From NCBI GenBank assembly GCA_049324315.1, contig JBMOKU010000030.1:22982-86981 (forward strand): 64,000 nt of DNA. Reading direction: 5' to 3'. Numbering within the stretch: position 1 is the first letter of the stretch; every line of letters starts with the position of its first letter. Positions 1 through 9,435 of this stretch are shown here, in pieces. Below the pieces are notes generated by a model. It worked only from the letters and a program-made list of their open reading frames with translations. It ran no database searches and was not told the DNA's origin. A program made the position numbers and the translations under genes. Source of the stretch: JBMOKU01 sp049324315 (GTDB taxonomy: Bacteria > Bacillota > Clostridia > Peptostreptococcales > Thermotaleaceae).

Positions 1-192
1 GGGCTAGATTCTTGTTTAAATCGTACCTATTTGTCATAATGCCACTCCTTTTGTATCGTTACATTTTAATATTGTACCCATTGGTTTATGGATACATTAT
101 GACATATATTATGGGTTTAATCAATACTTTTTCAATATTTTTTGCGATACAAATCGTAATTGTATGGGTTCAATTGTATCGCGGCACAAAGC

Positions 193-211
193 GGGCGAAC
201 ACTGTTCGCCC
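193..211. repeat. Short GC-rich palindrome (REP-like family C)
   Basis: Perfect 8-base arms GGGCGAAC / GTTCGCCC around a 3-base spacer, followed by CTAC. The same architecture (GC arms ending in CCC then TAC) recurs at 59478, 59546 and 60541, and a related pair lies at 21292-21354. The rest of 1-271 is AT-rich and I see no gene in it. Confidence 0.6.
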
Positions 212-271
212 CTACTAACATTTATAATTCCCTCATTTACATATTCTTACGCAAGCCATTTTCTGAATGAT

Positions 272-301
272 AAAAGCCTCTTATACACGTGCATAAGAGG
301 C
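272..301 (-). terminator. Rho-independent terminator of the GGDEF-EAL gene
   Basis: Stem GCCTCTTAT / ATAAGAGGC with an 8-base loop, followed on the minus strand by TTTT. It lies about 20 bases past the stop codon of the upstream minus-strand gene. Confidence 0.75.
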
Positions 302-319
302 CCTCAAAATACATGCCTA

Positions 320-2800
320 TTAATTTTTAAACAGTAGCTCTTCCAGTTTTTCAGCTGGCAGCGGTTTGCTAAACAAATAACCCTGTCCACAGTCACAGCA
401 AAAATCTCGAAGTATATTCAATTGCTCTTCTGTCTCAATCCCCTCTGCAATAACTGTAAGGTCCATATTATGAGCAAGATCGATAACCGTCTTGGCAATA
501 TACTTTTCGTCAGCACATTTACATATGTCCTTAACAAACCCTTTGTCAATCTTAATAATATCTACTGGCAATCGTTTAAGATAGTTGAGCGAAGAGTATC
601 CGGTTCCAAAATCATCCAAGGCAATTTTTATCCCCATATCTTTCAGTTTTTTTAAGATCCCAATAGAATGATTTAGATTGGACAATGCGACATTTTCGGT
701 AATCTCAATCACAAGATTTTCACTGTTGATATTCATTTTATGGATCATAACCGCTATTTTCTCAATGAGATCCTGTTGGTGCAGCTGCCTTGCTGAAAAA
801 TTGACAGCCATTTGCATTTCAGAACAACCCAATTCAGACCATTTTTTTAATTGGCGGCACGCTTGTTCCATCACCGTTTCACCGATATCTACGATCAAGC
901 CGGATTCTTCAGCAAATGGTATAAAGTCCATAGGCGGTACCAAACCTTTTTCGGGATGCTCCCAACGGATTAATGCTTCAATGCTTATGATTTTCCCGCT
1001 GCCAAGATCGATCTGGGGCTGATAATGGAGTATAAACTCATCATTTGAAAGTGCTTTTCTTACGTCTTTTTCCATGGACATATACCGCAGGGCCTTTTCA
1101 TTCATATCCGGTGTATAAAGCACATAATGATTCTTGGCATTGTCTTTTGCTGTATACATCGCTGTATCTGCATTCTTCAGCAGCGTCTCTTCATCCTTCC
1201 CATCGTCAGGATAAACGGTAACACCCATACTGCTGGTTATATATAATTCATTGCCATCAACAACCCATCGTTTGTTTAATGCTTCCATGATGGAAGCAGC
1301 CTTAGCATGAAGAGCTTCACAATCCGCTACATTCGTTAGGATGACGGCGAATTCATCTCCACCTAATCGAGCCACATGAACTTCCTCGCAAATCATCGCT
1401 TTCAGTGCAGATGCAATTTTTTTAAGCAATTTGTCTCCATAAGGATGACCTAGTGTGTCATTGACGTTTTTAAAGTTATCCAAGTCTATGTATAGCAAGG
1501 CAAACTTGCTATTTTCTTTCTCTGCTTTTTTTATCGAATGTTTTAATGTGATTTCAAACATTTGCCGATTAGGCAGCCCAACCAGGGCATCATAGTAGGC
1601 TAAGGTATGCAGTCTATTCTCCATGACTTTACGTTCCGTTATATCTAGTCCTGTTGCAACAACACCCAACACGTTTCCTTGAGAATCATAGAGGGCACTA
1701 TTATTCCACAAAACGTCAATTCGACGACCATCTTTTGTCATCACTTGATTTTCTTGATTTCGAATGATTTCACCTTGTAAAATCCTATGTACAACATCTT
1801 TTGTATAACGTCTTCTTTCTTCAGGTATGAATAGTTCAAACCATCTTTTACCGATTACGTCTTTCTCTTTATATCCTGTCACCTGCTCTGCGAAGGGATT
1901 AAATTGTATGATGGTTCCATCAGGGCTAATTCCTAGAATAATAATAGATGCACCGTTTAAAATACTTTCTGAAAGCTCCTTTTCTCGATGTAAAGTTTCC
2001 TGCAGTTCCATAAATTCCGTTATATCCGTATGGGAGCCGGCAACCCGTACAGCCTTTCCTTCACCGTCCCAGATGGCTTTCCCCCGACTTAAGATCCACC
2101 GATATTCTCCGTTCTTGCATCGCAGCCGATAGGTATTTTCATAAATACCTGATTTGCCTTCCAGGTATTCCTCTGCTTCTCTGGTCACCCTTTCTTTGTC
2201 ATCAGGATGCAGCAATTGTTTCCAGCTATCATAAGTATTTGGAAGTTCTTCCTCCGTATATCCAAAGGCCGTTTTCCATTTTAATGAATAGAAAAATATA
2301 TCACTAGCCAGATCCCAATCCCAAATACCGTCATTTGCACCCTCTACAGCCAGTTCATAACGTTGATCGCTTATCATCAACGCATCCCTGTGCTTTTCCA
2401 GTTCTTCGAATTGCTGGTTCAATTCTTCTTCCATAGCCAATAGTTCTTCATGGGTTGCACTCAATTCTTCATATCCATGGAATATTTCATCTGTTGCTTT
2501 TTTAAACAGTATAATCTTTCCACTAATAATAAAATAGAATATTACCCCGGTAGTCATGATAAAGAACCAGCCTTTGTAGGTCTGCAGCTGCATAAATCTA
2601 TCTGTATCTTCCACAAAATATCCTAGAATCTTGTCGGACAATAAAATCCACAATGTCCCCATGAGTATATAGATCGCTATAATCTTTAGGGTTTCCAGCC
2701 GCGGCTTAAGCTCCCTTTTCGTCTCCAAAAAGTTAGAAGCTTTGCTTTCAATATCCCTTATTCTTTGGTCAAACCACTCCGCATTTTTTCTTCGCTTCAT
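320..2800 (-). CDS. Membrane PAS-PAS-GGDEF-EAL signalling protein
   Basis: 826-residue cyclic-di-GMP protein. Two hydrophobic segments near residues 43-60 and 75-95 anchor it in the membrane. They are followed by a glutamate-rich coiled coil (about 100-145), two PAS domains (about 145-265 and 275-395, each ending in a DIT element), a GGDEF domain with intact RLGGDEF, and a C-terminal EAL domain. The EAL domain keeps EALIRWEHP, NFSARQL, DDFGTGYSSL and EGIETEEQ, so both catalytic halves look usable. The usual RxxD inhibitory site ahead of GGDEF reads EEVH, so product inhibition may be lost. It stands alone with its own terminator. The sensed signal is unknown. Family identity is certain; whether it makes or degrades c-di-GMP in vivo is not readable from sequence. 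Confidence 0.95.
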   Translation of the reverse strand: MKRRKNAEWFDQRIRDIESKASNFLETKRELKPRLETLKIIAIYILMGTLWILLSDKILGYFVEDTDRFMQLQTYKGWFFIMTTGVIFYFIISGKIILFKKATDEIFHGYEELSATHEELLAMEEELNQQFEELEKHRDALMISDQRYELAVEGANDGIWDWDLASDIFFYSLKWKTAFGYTEEELPNTYDSWKQLLHPDDKERVTREAEEYLEGKSGIYENTYRLRCKNGEYRWILSRGKAIWDGEGKAVRVAGSHTDITEFMELQETLHREKELSESILNGASIIILGISPDGTIIQFNPFAEQVTGYKEKDVIGKRWFELFIPEERRRYTKDVVHRILQGEIIRNQENQVMTKDGRRIDVLWNNSALYDSQGNVLGVVATGLDITERKVMENRLHTLAYYDALVGLPNRQMFEITLKHSIKKAEKENSKFALLYIDLDNFKNVNDTLGHPYGDKLLKKIASALKAMICEEVHVARLGGDEFAVILTNVADCEALHAKAASIMEALNKRWVVDGNELYITSSMGVTVYPDDGKDEETLLKNADTAMYTAKDNAKNHYVLYTPDMNEKALRYMSMEKDVRKALSNDEFILHYQPQIDLGSGKIISIEALIRWEHPEKGLVPPMDFIPFAEESGLIVDIGETVMEQACRQLKKWSELGCSEMQMAVNFSARQLHQQDLIEKIAVMIHKMNINSENLVIEITENVALSNLNHSIGILKKLKDMGIKIALDDFGTGYSSLNYLKRLPVDIIKIDKGFVKDICKCADEKYIAKTVIDLAHNMDLTVIAEGIETEEQLNILRDFCCDCGQGYLFSKPLPAEKLEELLFKN

Positions 2801-3040
2801 TCCAAATCCCCGCTTTTCTTTTGTGTTTTCTAAGGTAAAACAGACGCTTATATACTTGCTGCTTGTACTTTCATATACAACCTAAAGAAAAACAATATGT
2901 GGCTAGGGTACATCTATCGGATATCAAAATATACGAATACCGTTATACCTATTTTACACAATTATCCATGATTCTACAATATATGGTATGTTTTGTTTTT
3001 TGCTGCATTCTTACTACAGCAAAATTTCATCAAAATAAAA

Positions 3041-3069
3041 ATGAGCCAGAGATTTCTACTCTGACTCAT
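3041..3069 (-). terminator. Terminator overlapping the marR-GNAT stop codon
   Basis: Stem ATGAGCCAGAG / CTCTGACTCAT with one mismatch, followed on the minus strand by a run rich in T. The TGA stop of the MarR-GNAT gene (3066-3068) lies inside the stem. Confidence 0.7.
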
Positions 3070-3986
3070 TCTAAATATAAATCCCAACGTTCTTCTGTCA
3101 AATGTCCGCCCCAGATATCGTGTTCGTTGATTTCTGTTAATTCAAACCCATAGCTTTTATAAAGATGTCGGGCCGCATCCAAAACACTGACCGTCCACAA
3201 CAAAACATGTCGATAATTTTTTTCTTTGCAGAAATCAACCGCCGTTTCCATAAGCTTATGCCCCAGTCCCCGGCCCCGTGTTTCAGGGTCAATAAGAAAC
3301 CATCGAAGCTGTGCTGTTTCATCATCTACCTTGACAATAGCAATCATGCCTACAGCTTTTCCGTTTACTTCTGCAACCCACAGATTTTCTTTTTCTTTGT
3401 CAAAGATTTCTTGAAATTTATATACAGCTTCTGCAACATAGTCTCCAAAGGTATCATCAAATCCATATTCCACCTCGTATAAATCTCTATGCTTTCGAAT
3501 GACCCATTCGATGTCTTCAGGTTGAAAGCCTCTGATACAGATAGGATAAAGACCTAATGACAACGCGTTTTCAATATATTTCATGGCATGAAGCAGCCGC
3601 CCTTGTTCGTCTTCTTTCAAATGTCTAATAATTTGCCTCACCTGTTGGTTCGACTTATCCTCAAGAGCAGCCAGTATCTCTTTACCCTTTGCTGTCAAAT
3701 ACAGAAAGTACGTACGTCCATCTGTTGGAGAATTTTCTTTGTAAATAAGTCCTTTCGTTTCAAAGCCCTTTAAAATCCTGCTAATGTACCCACGATCAAT
3801 GTGCAGCTTATCAATTAATGTATTTGCTGTGCAGTCCTCCATTTTATCGATCTCAAAAAGAATGCGAACCTCCGTTAATGAGTAAGGACTATCCAGTATA
3901 TGTTGATTTAACAATCCCAATATGTCTGTGTAGAAGCGATTAAACCGTCTGATTTCCAAGATCGTATCTTTACCTTTTGTTCCCAT
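3066..3986 (-). CDS. MarR regulator fused to GNAT acetyltransferase
   Basis: 306 residues in two parts. Residues 1-150 are a winged-helix MarR domain (AEGSSM-type helices followed by the wing NSPTDGRTYFLYLT). Residues about 155-306 are a GNAT acyltransferase with the acetyl-CoA loop DPETRGRGLGHKLM and a C-terminal YKSYGFELTE. The family is known from other bacteria as one-component regulator-enzymes; the substrate is unknown. The promoter upstream carries a 35-base palindrome over the -35 box, which implies autoregulation. ATG start at 3986 follows GATCGG / AGGTGATCGG. It is a single-gene unit with its own terminator. Confidence 0.9.
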   Translation of the reverse strand: MGTKGKDTILEIRRFNRFYTDILGLLNQHILDSPYSLTEVRILFEIDKMEDCTANTLIDKLHIDRGYISRILKGFETKGLIYKENSPTDGRTYFLYLTAKGKEILAALEDKSNQQVRQIIRHLKEDEQGRLLHAMKYIENALSLGLYPICIRGFQPEDIEWVIRKHRDLYEVEYGFDDTFGDYVAEAVYKFQEIFDKEKENLWVAEVNGKAVGMIAIVKVDDETAQLRWFLIDPETRGRGLGHKLMETAVDFCKEKNYRHVLLWTVSVLDAARHLYKSYGFELTEINEHDIWGGHLTEERWDLYLE

Positions 3987-4032
3987 CCGATCACCTCTAT
4001 ATTCTATTTATTTAGCTTGCAAGCTTACCTTA

Positions 4033-4072
4033 AGTATATACAAATTAGTTGACTCAGTCAACTAATTTGTAT
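4033..4072 (-). promoter_or_regulatory. marR-GNAT promoter with overlapping palindromic operator
   Basis: On the minus strand: -35 TTGACT (4056-4061), 17-base spacer, -10 TATACT (4033-4038). A 35-base perfect inverted repeat (4038-4072, centre C at 4055) with core AGTTGACT / AGTCAACT covers the whole -35 and spacer. MarR proteins bind such palindromes, so this is very likely the autorepression site. Confidence 0.85.
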
Positions 4073-4090
4073 GGTGATTTTTTTAATAAA

Positions 4091-4122
4091 AAAGAGCCAA
4101 TGGATTTGCCTCCCTGACTCTA
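4091..4122 (-). terminator. Weak terminator-like hairpin
   Basis: Imperfect stem GAGTCA / TGGCTC followed on the minus strand by TTTTTT, directly after the small gene at 4120. The stem has mismatches. Confidence 0.4.
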
Positions 4123-4446
4123 TATACCTGCATCAATATTTTTTCCTAAAACATCTTCTTTGTCTTGATAAACCGCATGGGCATTGATTGACAGTGCATA
4201 GATAAACTCTCTACGACTGTTAATGTGATTTAAATACACTTCCGTAGGCGGAAAAAATCTTGGTCTTTCATAGATCATATGCTTATCTTCCATACGAAAC
4301 TGTTCGGTATATCCTTTATTTTTCTCTTGGATATATCTTGCCCCATATCTCTCTCTTTTTATTTGGACCTCCTTGGAAATGGCATTGATTTTTTCAATCT
4401 TTCCAAAAGGCGAAAGAACACGATCTTTTATTATATTACTATACAT
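4120..4446 (-). CDS. Small protein of unknown function
   Basis: About 108 charged residues, no membrane segment, no motif I recognise. The start at ATG 4446 is preceded by AGGGG 11 bases upstream; an in-frame GTG at 4455 is the alternative. The centre carries RPRFFPPTEVYLNHINSRRE. No operon partner. Coding status rests on the ribosome site, the terminator-like hairpin and plausible composition, so confidence is moderate. Confidence 0.5.
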   Translation of the reverse strand: MYSNIIKDRVLSPFGKIEKINAISKEVQIKRERYGARYIQEKNKGYTEQFRMEDKHMIYERPRFFPPTEVYLNHINSRREFIYALSINAHAVYQDKEDVLGKNIDAGI

Positions 4447-4819
4447 GCAATCCACTTCCCCTCTACCGACTTTCTATTCCATAGACGCCAGTAAAATACC
4501 TGTTTGCATCACGAAGAATCGTTCGTCACAATCCGTTTGATATTGATATCTTTTGATAAAGTATACGTGTTTTGCATGTAATTTAGGGGACTAATTTAGG
4601 TAAATAGATTATATTTTGTCAATAATTATCATACGAAAAAAAGATCAAATCTCAAATCGCCATACAGCCCGACTCTGCAGATATGGATTTTATATCTGTA
4701 TTCGAGATAAATGCCACGTTATTTTCACTTCTTTTCATTTTTCTTGGATATCTACGCCTCAGATTTTATGAAAAATTAAATAAAAATATGCAGATTAAAC
4801 AAAATATACATTTGTAAAT
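4447..4819. other. Intergenic stretch without a recognisable gene
   Basis: AT-rich sequence between the small gene and the PAP2 gene. It holds the ribosome site of the small gene, but I see no RNA gene, repeat copy or convincing terminator in it. Confidence 0.5.
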
Positions 4820-5359
4820 CTAGCTCAGTAAGAACGTTGAACCATATACGACAAGCAGGGAGCTGAAACAACCTACTGCTGCTCCAATAGCACAATCTGT
4901 TGGATAATGCAAGCCAAGATAAACCCGGGAAAATCCTACGATAATAGCCAGTGGCATTAGAAGAAATGTAAGGAGTATAGAATGCAAAGAGAAGGCGACA
5001 GCAACAGAAAAACTGGCTGTTGTATGCCCTGAAGGAAAGGAATAATCCATCAATGGATTCGGGAAGATACGTGTATTCGGAAGTGTAATATAAGGCCGCG
5101 GACGTAGATATCTCTTTTTCATTACACGAACTACCAAGTGACTGGCACAAAGAGAAAACAGGGCCTCTATGGCCCAAATGCGTGGAGTTCCATAAAGAGA
5201 AAAAACGAGAAGAAGCAAAGATACAAGGATAAATGCAGCTCCCCCTAAGTGTGTAAGCTTAGGGAGAACCATATCTAATACTCTGCACTGCAGTTGCTGA
5301 TTTACAAAACTAAAGATTCTCACATCTTCTGAAGTTAACCAACCAAGCAAACGTTCCAT
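4820..5359 (-). CDS. PAP2-family membrane phosphatase
   Basis: 179 residues, several transmembrane helices. All three phosphatase motifs of the PAP2 superfamily are present in order: KKRYLRPRP (81-89), SFPSGHTT (107-114) and SRVYLGLHYPTD (144-155), including both catalytic histidines. Such small clostridial PAP2 proteins act as undecaprenyl-pyrophosphate or phosphatidylglycerophosphate-type phosphatases at the membrane; the substrate cannot be told here. ATG start preceded by AGGGGGAATTCC. Monocistronic. Confidence 0.9.
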   Translation of the reverse strand: MERLLGWLTSEDVRIFSFVNQQLQCRVLDMVLPKLTHLGGAAFILVSLLLLVFSLYGTPRIWAIEALFSLCASHLVVRVMKKRYLRPRPYITLPNTRIFPNPLMDYSFPSGHTTASFSVAVAFSLHSILLTFLLMPLAIIVGFSRVYLGLHYPTDCAIGAAVGCFSSLLVVYGSTFLLS

Positions 5360-5492
5360 CGTAGGAATTCCCCCTCGCTTTTTGATTCATTAGAGTTATA
5401 ATGATATTTTTATTTCGTTTGTGAGAACCAGTACTTATTCGGCTTCCAGTCAAATTCATTCGAACATGCTCTGTTTGATTTTCATTAAAGCT

Positions 5493-6044
5493 CTAAGATA
5501 GTGCTGCATTTTTATGATAGAATGCAGTATATTCCCATACAAACCCTTTAAATACCTCTTCTTTTGTTTCGATGCCTAACAAATCGGTAGGCCTGATCAT
5601 TTCAGGAGGACTTTGACTGTTCAGAACATTGCTTTTGATAAGCAGTTCTGAAACAAATTGAGAGCAAAAATAGTATTTTTTTCGTTTTACCGGAATGTTC
5701 ATGCCTGCAGCAAACAATCCTAAAAAGTTATATTTGAAAGACTTATGAGATGCTAAAAATTTTGCTATCTCACGGACTAGAATGTCATACTGTTCTTCTG
5801 AAATTTTGACTCTATACACAACGCATTCACAGTCTCTATTCTTTTTGTAGACACCAGCCATAAAGCTTTCTTGTACAAATCCTCCTGAAAAAGGGTTATC
5901 AGGATTCACCCGTCCAAAGGAATACATCGTTCTCAGATCTTCATCAAGACTGATGGACACATGAACATATTTTGATTTCATAAATAGCTTTAAAACTTTT
6001 GACAGCCACGTCCCTGTTTTTGAAAAAACCAGATAAATATACAT
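5493..6044 (-). CDS. Permuted papain-like (YiiX/NlpC-P60-type) protein
   Basis: 183 residues. A histidine in KYVHVSISL (about 26-33) precedes a cysteine in YYFCSQFVSELL (about 130-140). That is the reversed His-then-Cys order of the permuted NlpC/P60 group, whose members act as amidases, thioesterases or acyl hydrolases. No signal peptide, so it is likely cytosolic or membrane-edge. It begins 18 bases after the stop of the HAAS-domain gene and is probably the third gene of the PadR operon. Substrate unknown. Confidence 0.7.
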   Translation of the reverse strand: MYIYLVFSKTGTWLSKVLKLFMKSKYVHVSISLDEDLRTMYSFGRVNPDNPFSGGFVQESFMAGVYKKNRDCECVVYRVKISEEQYDILVREIAKFLASHKSFKYNFLGLFAAGMNIPVKRKKYYFCSQFVSELLIKSNVLNSQSPPEMIRPTDLLGIETKEEVFKGFVWEYTAFYHKNAALS

Positions 6045-6062
6045 GCTGATTACACCGTTCTC

Positions 6063-6734
6063 TTACTCATACTTCCCACTCTTACGGCGATCCGTCCCTG
6101 TGAGGATAAGAAATAGAAACAACCCGGTACCTGCTAAGAAGAACATCATCAGCGAAGCAATGGCAATATATGTTTCACCGGTCTCAAAGCCTGCGGCTGC
6201 TGCTGTAAAAAATCCAAAGAGTAGTAGTCCTATTGACAAAGCATAGAGCGCAGCCCGGATTTTGTTCATTCCATATTTTTTATGGGTCTCTCTTGTTAGT
6301 ACACTATAGGTTATTAATGCGCCACCTGCAACAATGAATATTCCAGAGCCTGTAACACTTACTGCATCTAAATTCATGAAATATGTCATCGCTACTGTGA
6401 ATATTCCAAATAGTGCAAGCAGCACACCGGCAATAATTCCAGCTGTTGAGATACGTGCTGTCATGTTAGAATAAACCGACTGCTTCGCCGTATCCTGCCC
6501 AAGCTTACGCATATCGTCTACCAACCCCGTCAAATCACCCATTGAGATAACAGCCTCTTTGAAGGCCTGATCATCTTCCATGCCTCGAGATTTATAATCT
6601 GCAATTTTCTCTTTCATGTTCGTAGCAAGCTCTTCTTTTAAGTCAAATAGCTGTTGACTTGCTCCAACCCCGGAAAATAGGTTGTCTATATATGTTTTCA
6701 CTTTACTATCTATTGGATTTTTGTTATTTAGCAT
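6063..6734 (-). CDS. HAAS-domain (DUF1700-like) membrane protein
   Basis: The first 80 residues form the helical HAAS signalling domain (YIDNLFSG start, then AFKEAVISMGD). They are followed by about four hydrophobic helices. In Firmicutes these proteins are encoded next to PadR regulators and are thought to sense a membrane signal and modulate PadR, as is seen here. I chose ATG 6734, which has GGAGG 8 bases upstream; it overlaps the end of padR by 11 bases, suggesting translational coupling. Confidence 0.85.
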   Translation of the reverse strand: MLNNKNPIDSKVKTYIDNLFSGVGASQQLFDLKEELATNMKEKIADYKSRGMEDDQAFKEAVISMGDLTGLVDDMRKLGQDTAKQSVYSNMTARISTAGIIAGVLLALFGIFTVAMTYFMNLDAVSVTGSGIFIVAGGALITYSVLTRETHKKYGMNKIRAALYALSIGLLLFGFFTAAAAGFETGETYIAIASLMMFFLAGTGLFLFLILTGTDRRKSGKYE

Positions 6735-7074
6735 CACCAAGACCTCCTTTTATCAATTTATCTAAAATTTCTTTTGCAAAATCCCAATCTTTCGTGTTTT
6801 GTTCGTAACGTTCTTTTCCTTCATCAGTGATACGATAATATTTTCGTCTACCGCCCTGGGTTTCATCACCCCAGTAGGAAATAATGTAACCTTCTTGCTC
6901 TAATCTGCGAAAAGCTGTATACAAAGTAGCTTCCTTTAGCTCATACTGATTACCGCTTAGCTCAATGATTTTTTTATAGATCTCATATCCGTAGCTGTCC
7001 CCTTGGCGAAGTATGTTTAAAATGATCGTGTCGGTATGGCCGCGGATAAGGTCTGTCGAAATTGTGGTACTCAT
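6724..7074 (-). CDS. PadR-family transcriptional repressor
   Basis: About 116 residues with the PadR winged helix: HTDTIILNILRQGDSYGYEI, then LKEATLYTAFRRLEQEG and the wing GGRRKYYRITDEG. Two ATG codons lie 6 bases apart. AGGAGG is 9 bases from the second (7074) and 3 from the first (7080), so 7074 is the likely start. It heads an operon with the HAAS protein and the papain-like gene. Its promoter is nearly identical to one upstream of the RND pump operon, so both are likely under this repressor. Confidence 0.93.
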   Translation of the reverse strand: MSTTISTDLIRGHTDTIILNILRQGDSYGYEIYKKIIELSGNQYELKEATLYTAFRRLEQEGYIISYWGDETQGGRRKYYRITDEGKERYEQNTKDWDFAKEILDKLIKGGLGDAK

Positions 7075-7096
7075 AATCATCCACCTCCTTAATTAT

Positions 7097-7138
7097 ATTT
7101 TAAGCCATATTACTATGTCTGTCAAGGTACTTTGTTTA
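7097..7138 (-). promoter_or_regulatory. padR promoter/operator
   Basis: Minus strand: -35 TTGACA (7120-7125), 17-base spacer, -10 TAAAAT (7097-7102). The segment from 7111 to 7132 is repeated base for base at 13034-13055 upstream of the RND operon, which argues that it contains the PadR binding site. Confidence 0.8.
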
Positions 7139-7177
7139 AAATAAAACGCCGTGAAATCCTTCAAATTTAAGTAGATC

Positions 7178-8314
7178 TTATTTTAAATGCGGTTTATAAA
7201 GAAGTGTTTTCGCTTTTTCATGTTCTATAGCTTTTTTCTTTAATTCATATTCCATCTGAATAACTGCAAGCTTTGCTTCTTTCAATTGCACATCCGTTGC
7301 TATCCCTACAGCATATTGCGCTTGAGTCAATTTAAGATTACGCTCTGCACTCCTTAGATTCACTTCCAAAAGCTCATAGGATTTTTCTAACTGCTGGATT
7401 TGGCTGTAACTGGTACGGATCGTTTCTTCCAGACTACGCTTCAATTCAGCCAGTTTATTCTTTTCTTGCTGTAGATTAATTTCTTTAACCTTATAGGATT
7501 CATCTCCAGAATTATACACATATAGTATCAAATCTAGTTTGGCACTTTCAATGGCCTTCTCTTGATTCCAAATGGATGGATTCCCACTCATAATCTTGTT
7601 GACAAGATAATCAATATCTCCATCCACTAAAAATTCGAAAACCACATGATCCTCAAAAGTATATTTTTCAGAATCATTGATACCTAATAAGCTTTCCAAT
7701 TTTACATAGGCGGCTTCTATGGATTTCTCCAGCACTTCTTTTTCCTTAATCATTTTATCGTGAGCCTCTTGCTCTTTTTGTAGATCATATCTGCTGATCA
7801 TCCCATTATTTTCTTTCGCCTTTGCAATCTGATATTCTGTCTCCCCGTTTTCTATTTGCAGCTTCATGACATCCATTTCCATTGACAATCTATGAATTTC
7901 ATCCATCTGCGTTTTTACCTGAAAGGCAATATTCTCCTGTTTAATCTCTAACTCTTTTTTTGCTATCTCTAGGCTGGTATCACAGCTTTTTAGTCTTTTG
8001 AGAAGGTTCATATCACTGGCATCGTCTGTCTCATAGGAAAAACCTAGGTTATCTGACACTTGTTCTCTCTTTTCCTCAATCTTTTCTATTTCTACCAGCT
8101 GATTTTTATAATCATAACTTCGGGCTAAGGCCATTTTCGCCGCTTCTTTATAGGTTAATAGATTGATATCTCGATTTTCCTTCTCCTGGCTTTTTAAACT
8201 GTTATCTTTGTTATATTGCTGCAGCAAGCTTGTATGCGGATCTGCATAAACAGAATAAACATTGAACAGCAGGAAGACAGCAATCAACGAAACGATCTTC
8301 GATATTTTTTTCAT
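7178..8314 (-). CDS. TolC-like outer efflux protein of RND operon
   Basis: About 378 residues with a signal peptide (hydrophobic 10-22, cut near VYADP) and long alpha-helical heptads in two repeats, ending in the family element AQYAVGIATDVQLKEAKLAV. This matches the TolC/OEP fold. It is the last gene of the RND operon. Such proteins are odd in a Gram-positive-type envelope, though many Clostridia carry them with RND pumps; it may be a wall-spanning accessory. I chose ATG 8314 (GGGAG 9 bases upstream) over the GTG at 8332. An AT-only inverted repeat covers the stop codon. Confidence 0.8.
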   Translation of the reverse strand: MKKISKIVSLIAVFLLFNVYSVYADPHTSLLQQYNKDNSLKSQEKENRDINLLTYKEAAKMALARSYDYKNQLVEIEKIEEKREQVSDNLGFSYETDDASDMNLLKRLKSCDTSLEIAKKELEIKQENIAFQVKTQMDEIHRLSMEMDVMKLQIENGETEYQIAKAKENNGMISRYDLQKEQEAHDKMIKEKEVLEKSIEAAYVKLESLLGINDSEKYTFEDHVVFEFLVDGDIDYLVNKIMSGNPSIWNQEKAIESAKLDLILYVYNSGDESYKVKEINLQQEKNKLAELKRSLEETIRTSYSQIQQLEKSYELLEVNLRSAERNLKLTQAQYAVGIATDVQLKEAKLAVIQMEYELKKKAIEHEKAKTLLYKPHLK

Positions 8315-8334
8315 TCTATCCAACTCCCTCACCT

Positions 8335-9435
8335 CTACTTTACTTCCACGATGCTGCCATCCTTCAAGCTTTCCTTTCCAACAACAATCACTTTATCTTC
8401 CTTGTTTAGTCCTTCTGTTACTTCTACATACTTTTCATCCGTAGTACCAACTTTAATATTCTTTCTATAGGCCTTTCCACTTTTTTCAACGAAAACATAG
8501 TCCATTCCATTTTCATTCATAATAGCATCCTTTGACACACCCAAAACGCCCTTATGGGAATTCAACATAATTTCAACGGTGGCAAACATACCCGGTTTCA
8601 ATGTACCATCTGAATTCTTTACAGAAACCTTCACCGGATAGGTTTTGCTTTCCGAATTAGACACAGGCCCTACATGGGATATACTTCCCTCTAGTTTTTT
8701 TCCTCCGAGGGCATCTATTTTCATTGTTACTTTTTGTCCAGTCTTAATGATGCCAACATCCTTCTCCGCTACCCCTATTTCTACATACAAACTATCTATG
8801 CCTACCACTGTAAACAATCTACTTCCCGGCCCGATACTTTCTCCCACCAACACATTCTTTTCACTGATGATGCCGGAAATAGGAGATTTCACATTGGTAT
8901 ACGCCAGATTTTCACTGGCAAGGGTATAGTCACTTTCCATCAATTTCAACTGCTCTTTTTCCATATGAAGTTGGCTCTCAATATTTTCAAATTCCGATTG
9001 TGACAATGCTTGGCTTTCATACAGTACCTTCATACGCTCATAGGTTTTCTGCAGATTATCGTATTTAATTTTTTCTGCATTTAATCCTGCTGAAGCCTTA
9101 TTGTATTGTAATTTAAAAAGGGTATCATCAATCTTACACAGCGTTTGTCCTTTGCTCACCTTCTGCCCCATATCTCCCACAACATCATTCACCATACCAT
9201 TTACCTTTGCCGTAATCATGACTTCTTCCTGGGGAATCAACGTACCCGGCAAAGACAATACATCGTAAAAATCCATTACAGATACCGGTTCCACTCTTAT
9301 ATACGTTATTTCTTCTTCTTTAGTCTGCTTTTGTCCATTTTTTTCCTCTTCGATAGATGCTGCTGTATCGTCACCCTTAGCACAACCGGTAAAAATGACA
9401 CTAATAACTAATAATAACATGAGAATTTTCTTCAT
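8335..9435 (-). CDS. RND efflux membrane-fusion lipoprotein
   Basis: About 366 residues. Lipoprotein signal with lipobox IFTGC, then the MFP order: lipoyl/barrel-sandwich half (VMITAKVNGMVNDVVGDMGQKV), coiled-coil hairpin, second lipoyl half (SPISGIISEKNVLVGESI), beta-barrel and a C-terminal membrane-proximal domain (EGLNKEDKVIVVG). It couples the pump to the outer component. ATG 9435 sits 8 bases after GGAGG and is preferred to the in-frame codon at 9453. It overlaps the pump gene's end by 35 bases. Confidence 0.9.
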   Translation of the reverse strand: MKKILMLLLVISVIFTGCAKGDDTAASIEEEKNGQKQTKEEEITYIRVEPVSVMDFYDVLSLPGTLIPQEEVMITAKVNGMVNDVVGDMGQKVSKGQTLCKIDDTLFKLQYNKASAGLNAEKIKYDNLQKTYERMKVLYESQALSQSEFENIESQLHMEKEQLKLMESDYTLASENLAYTNVKSPISGIISEKNVLVGESIGPGSRLFTVVGIDSLYVEIGVAEKDVGIIKTGQKVTMKIDALGGKKLEGSISHVGPVSNSESKTYPVKVSVKNSDGTLKPGMFATVEIMLNSHKGVLGVSKDAIMNENGMDYVFVEKSGKAYRKNIKVGTTDEKYVEVTEGLNKEDKVIVVGKESLKDGSIVEVK

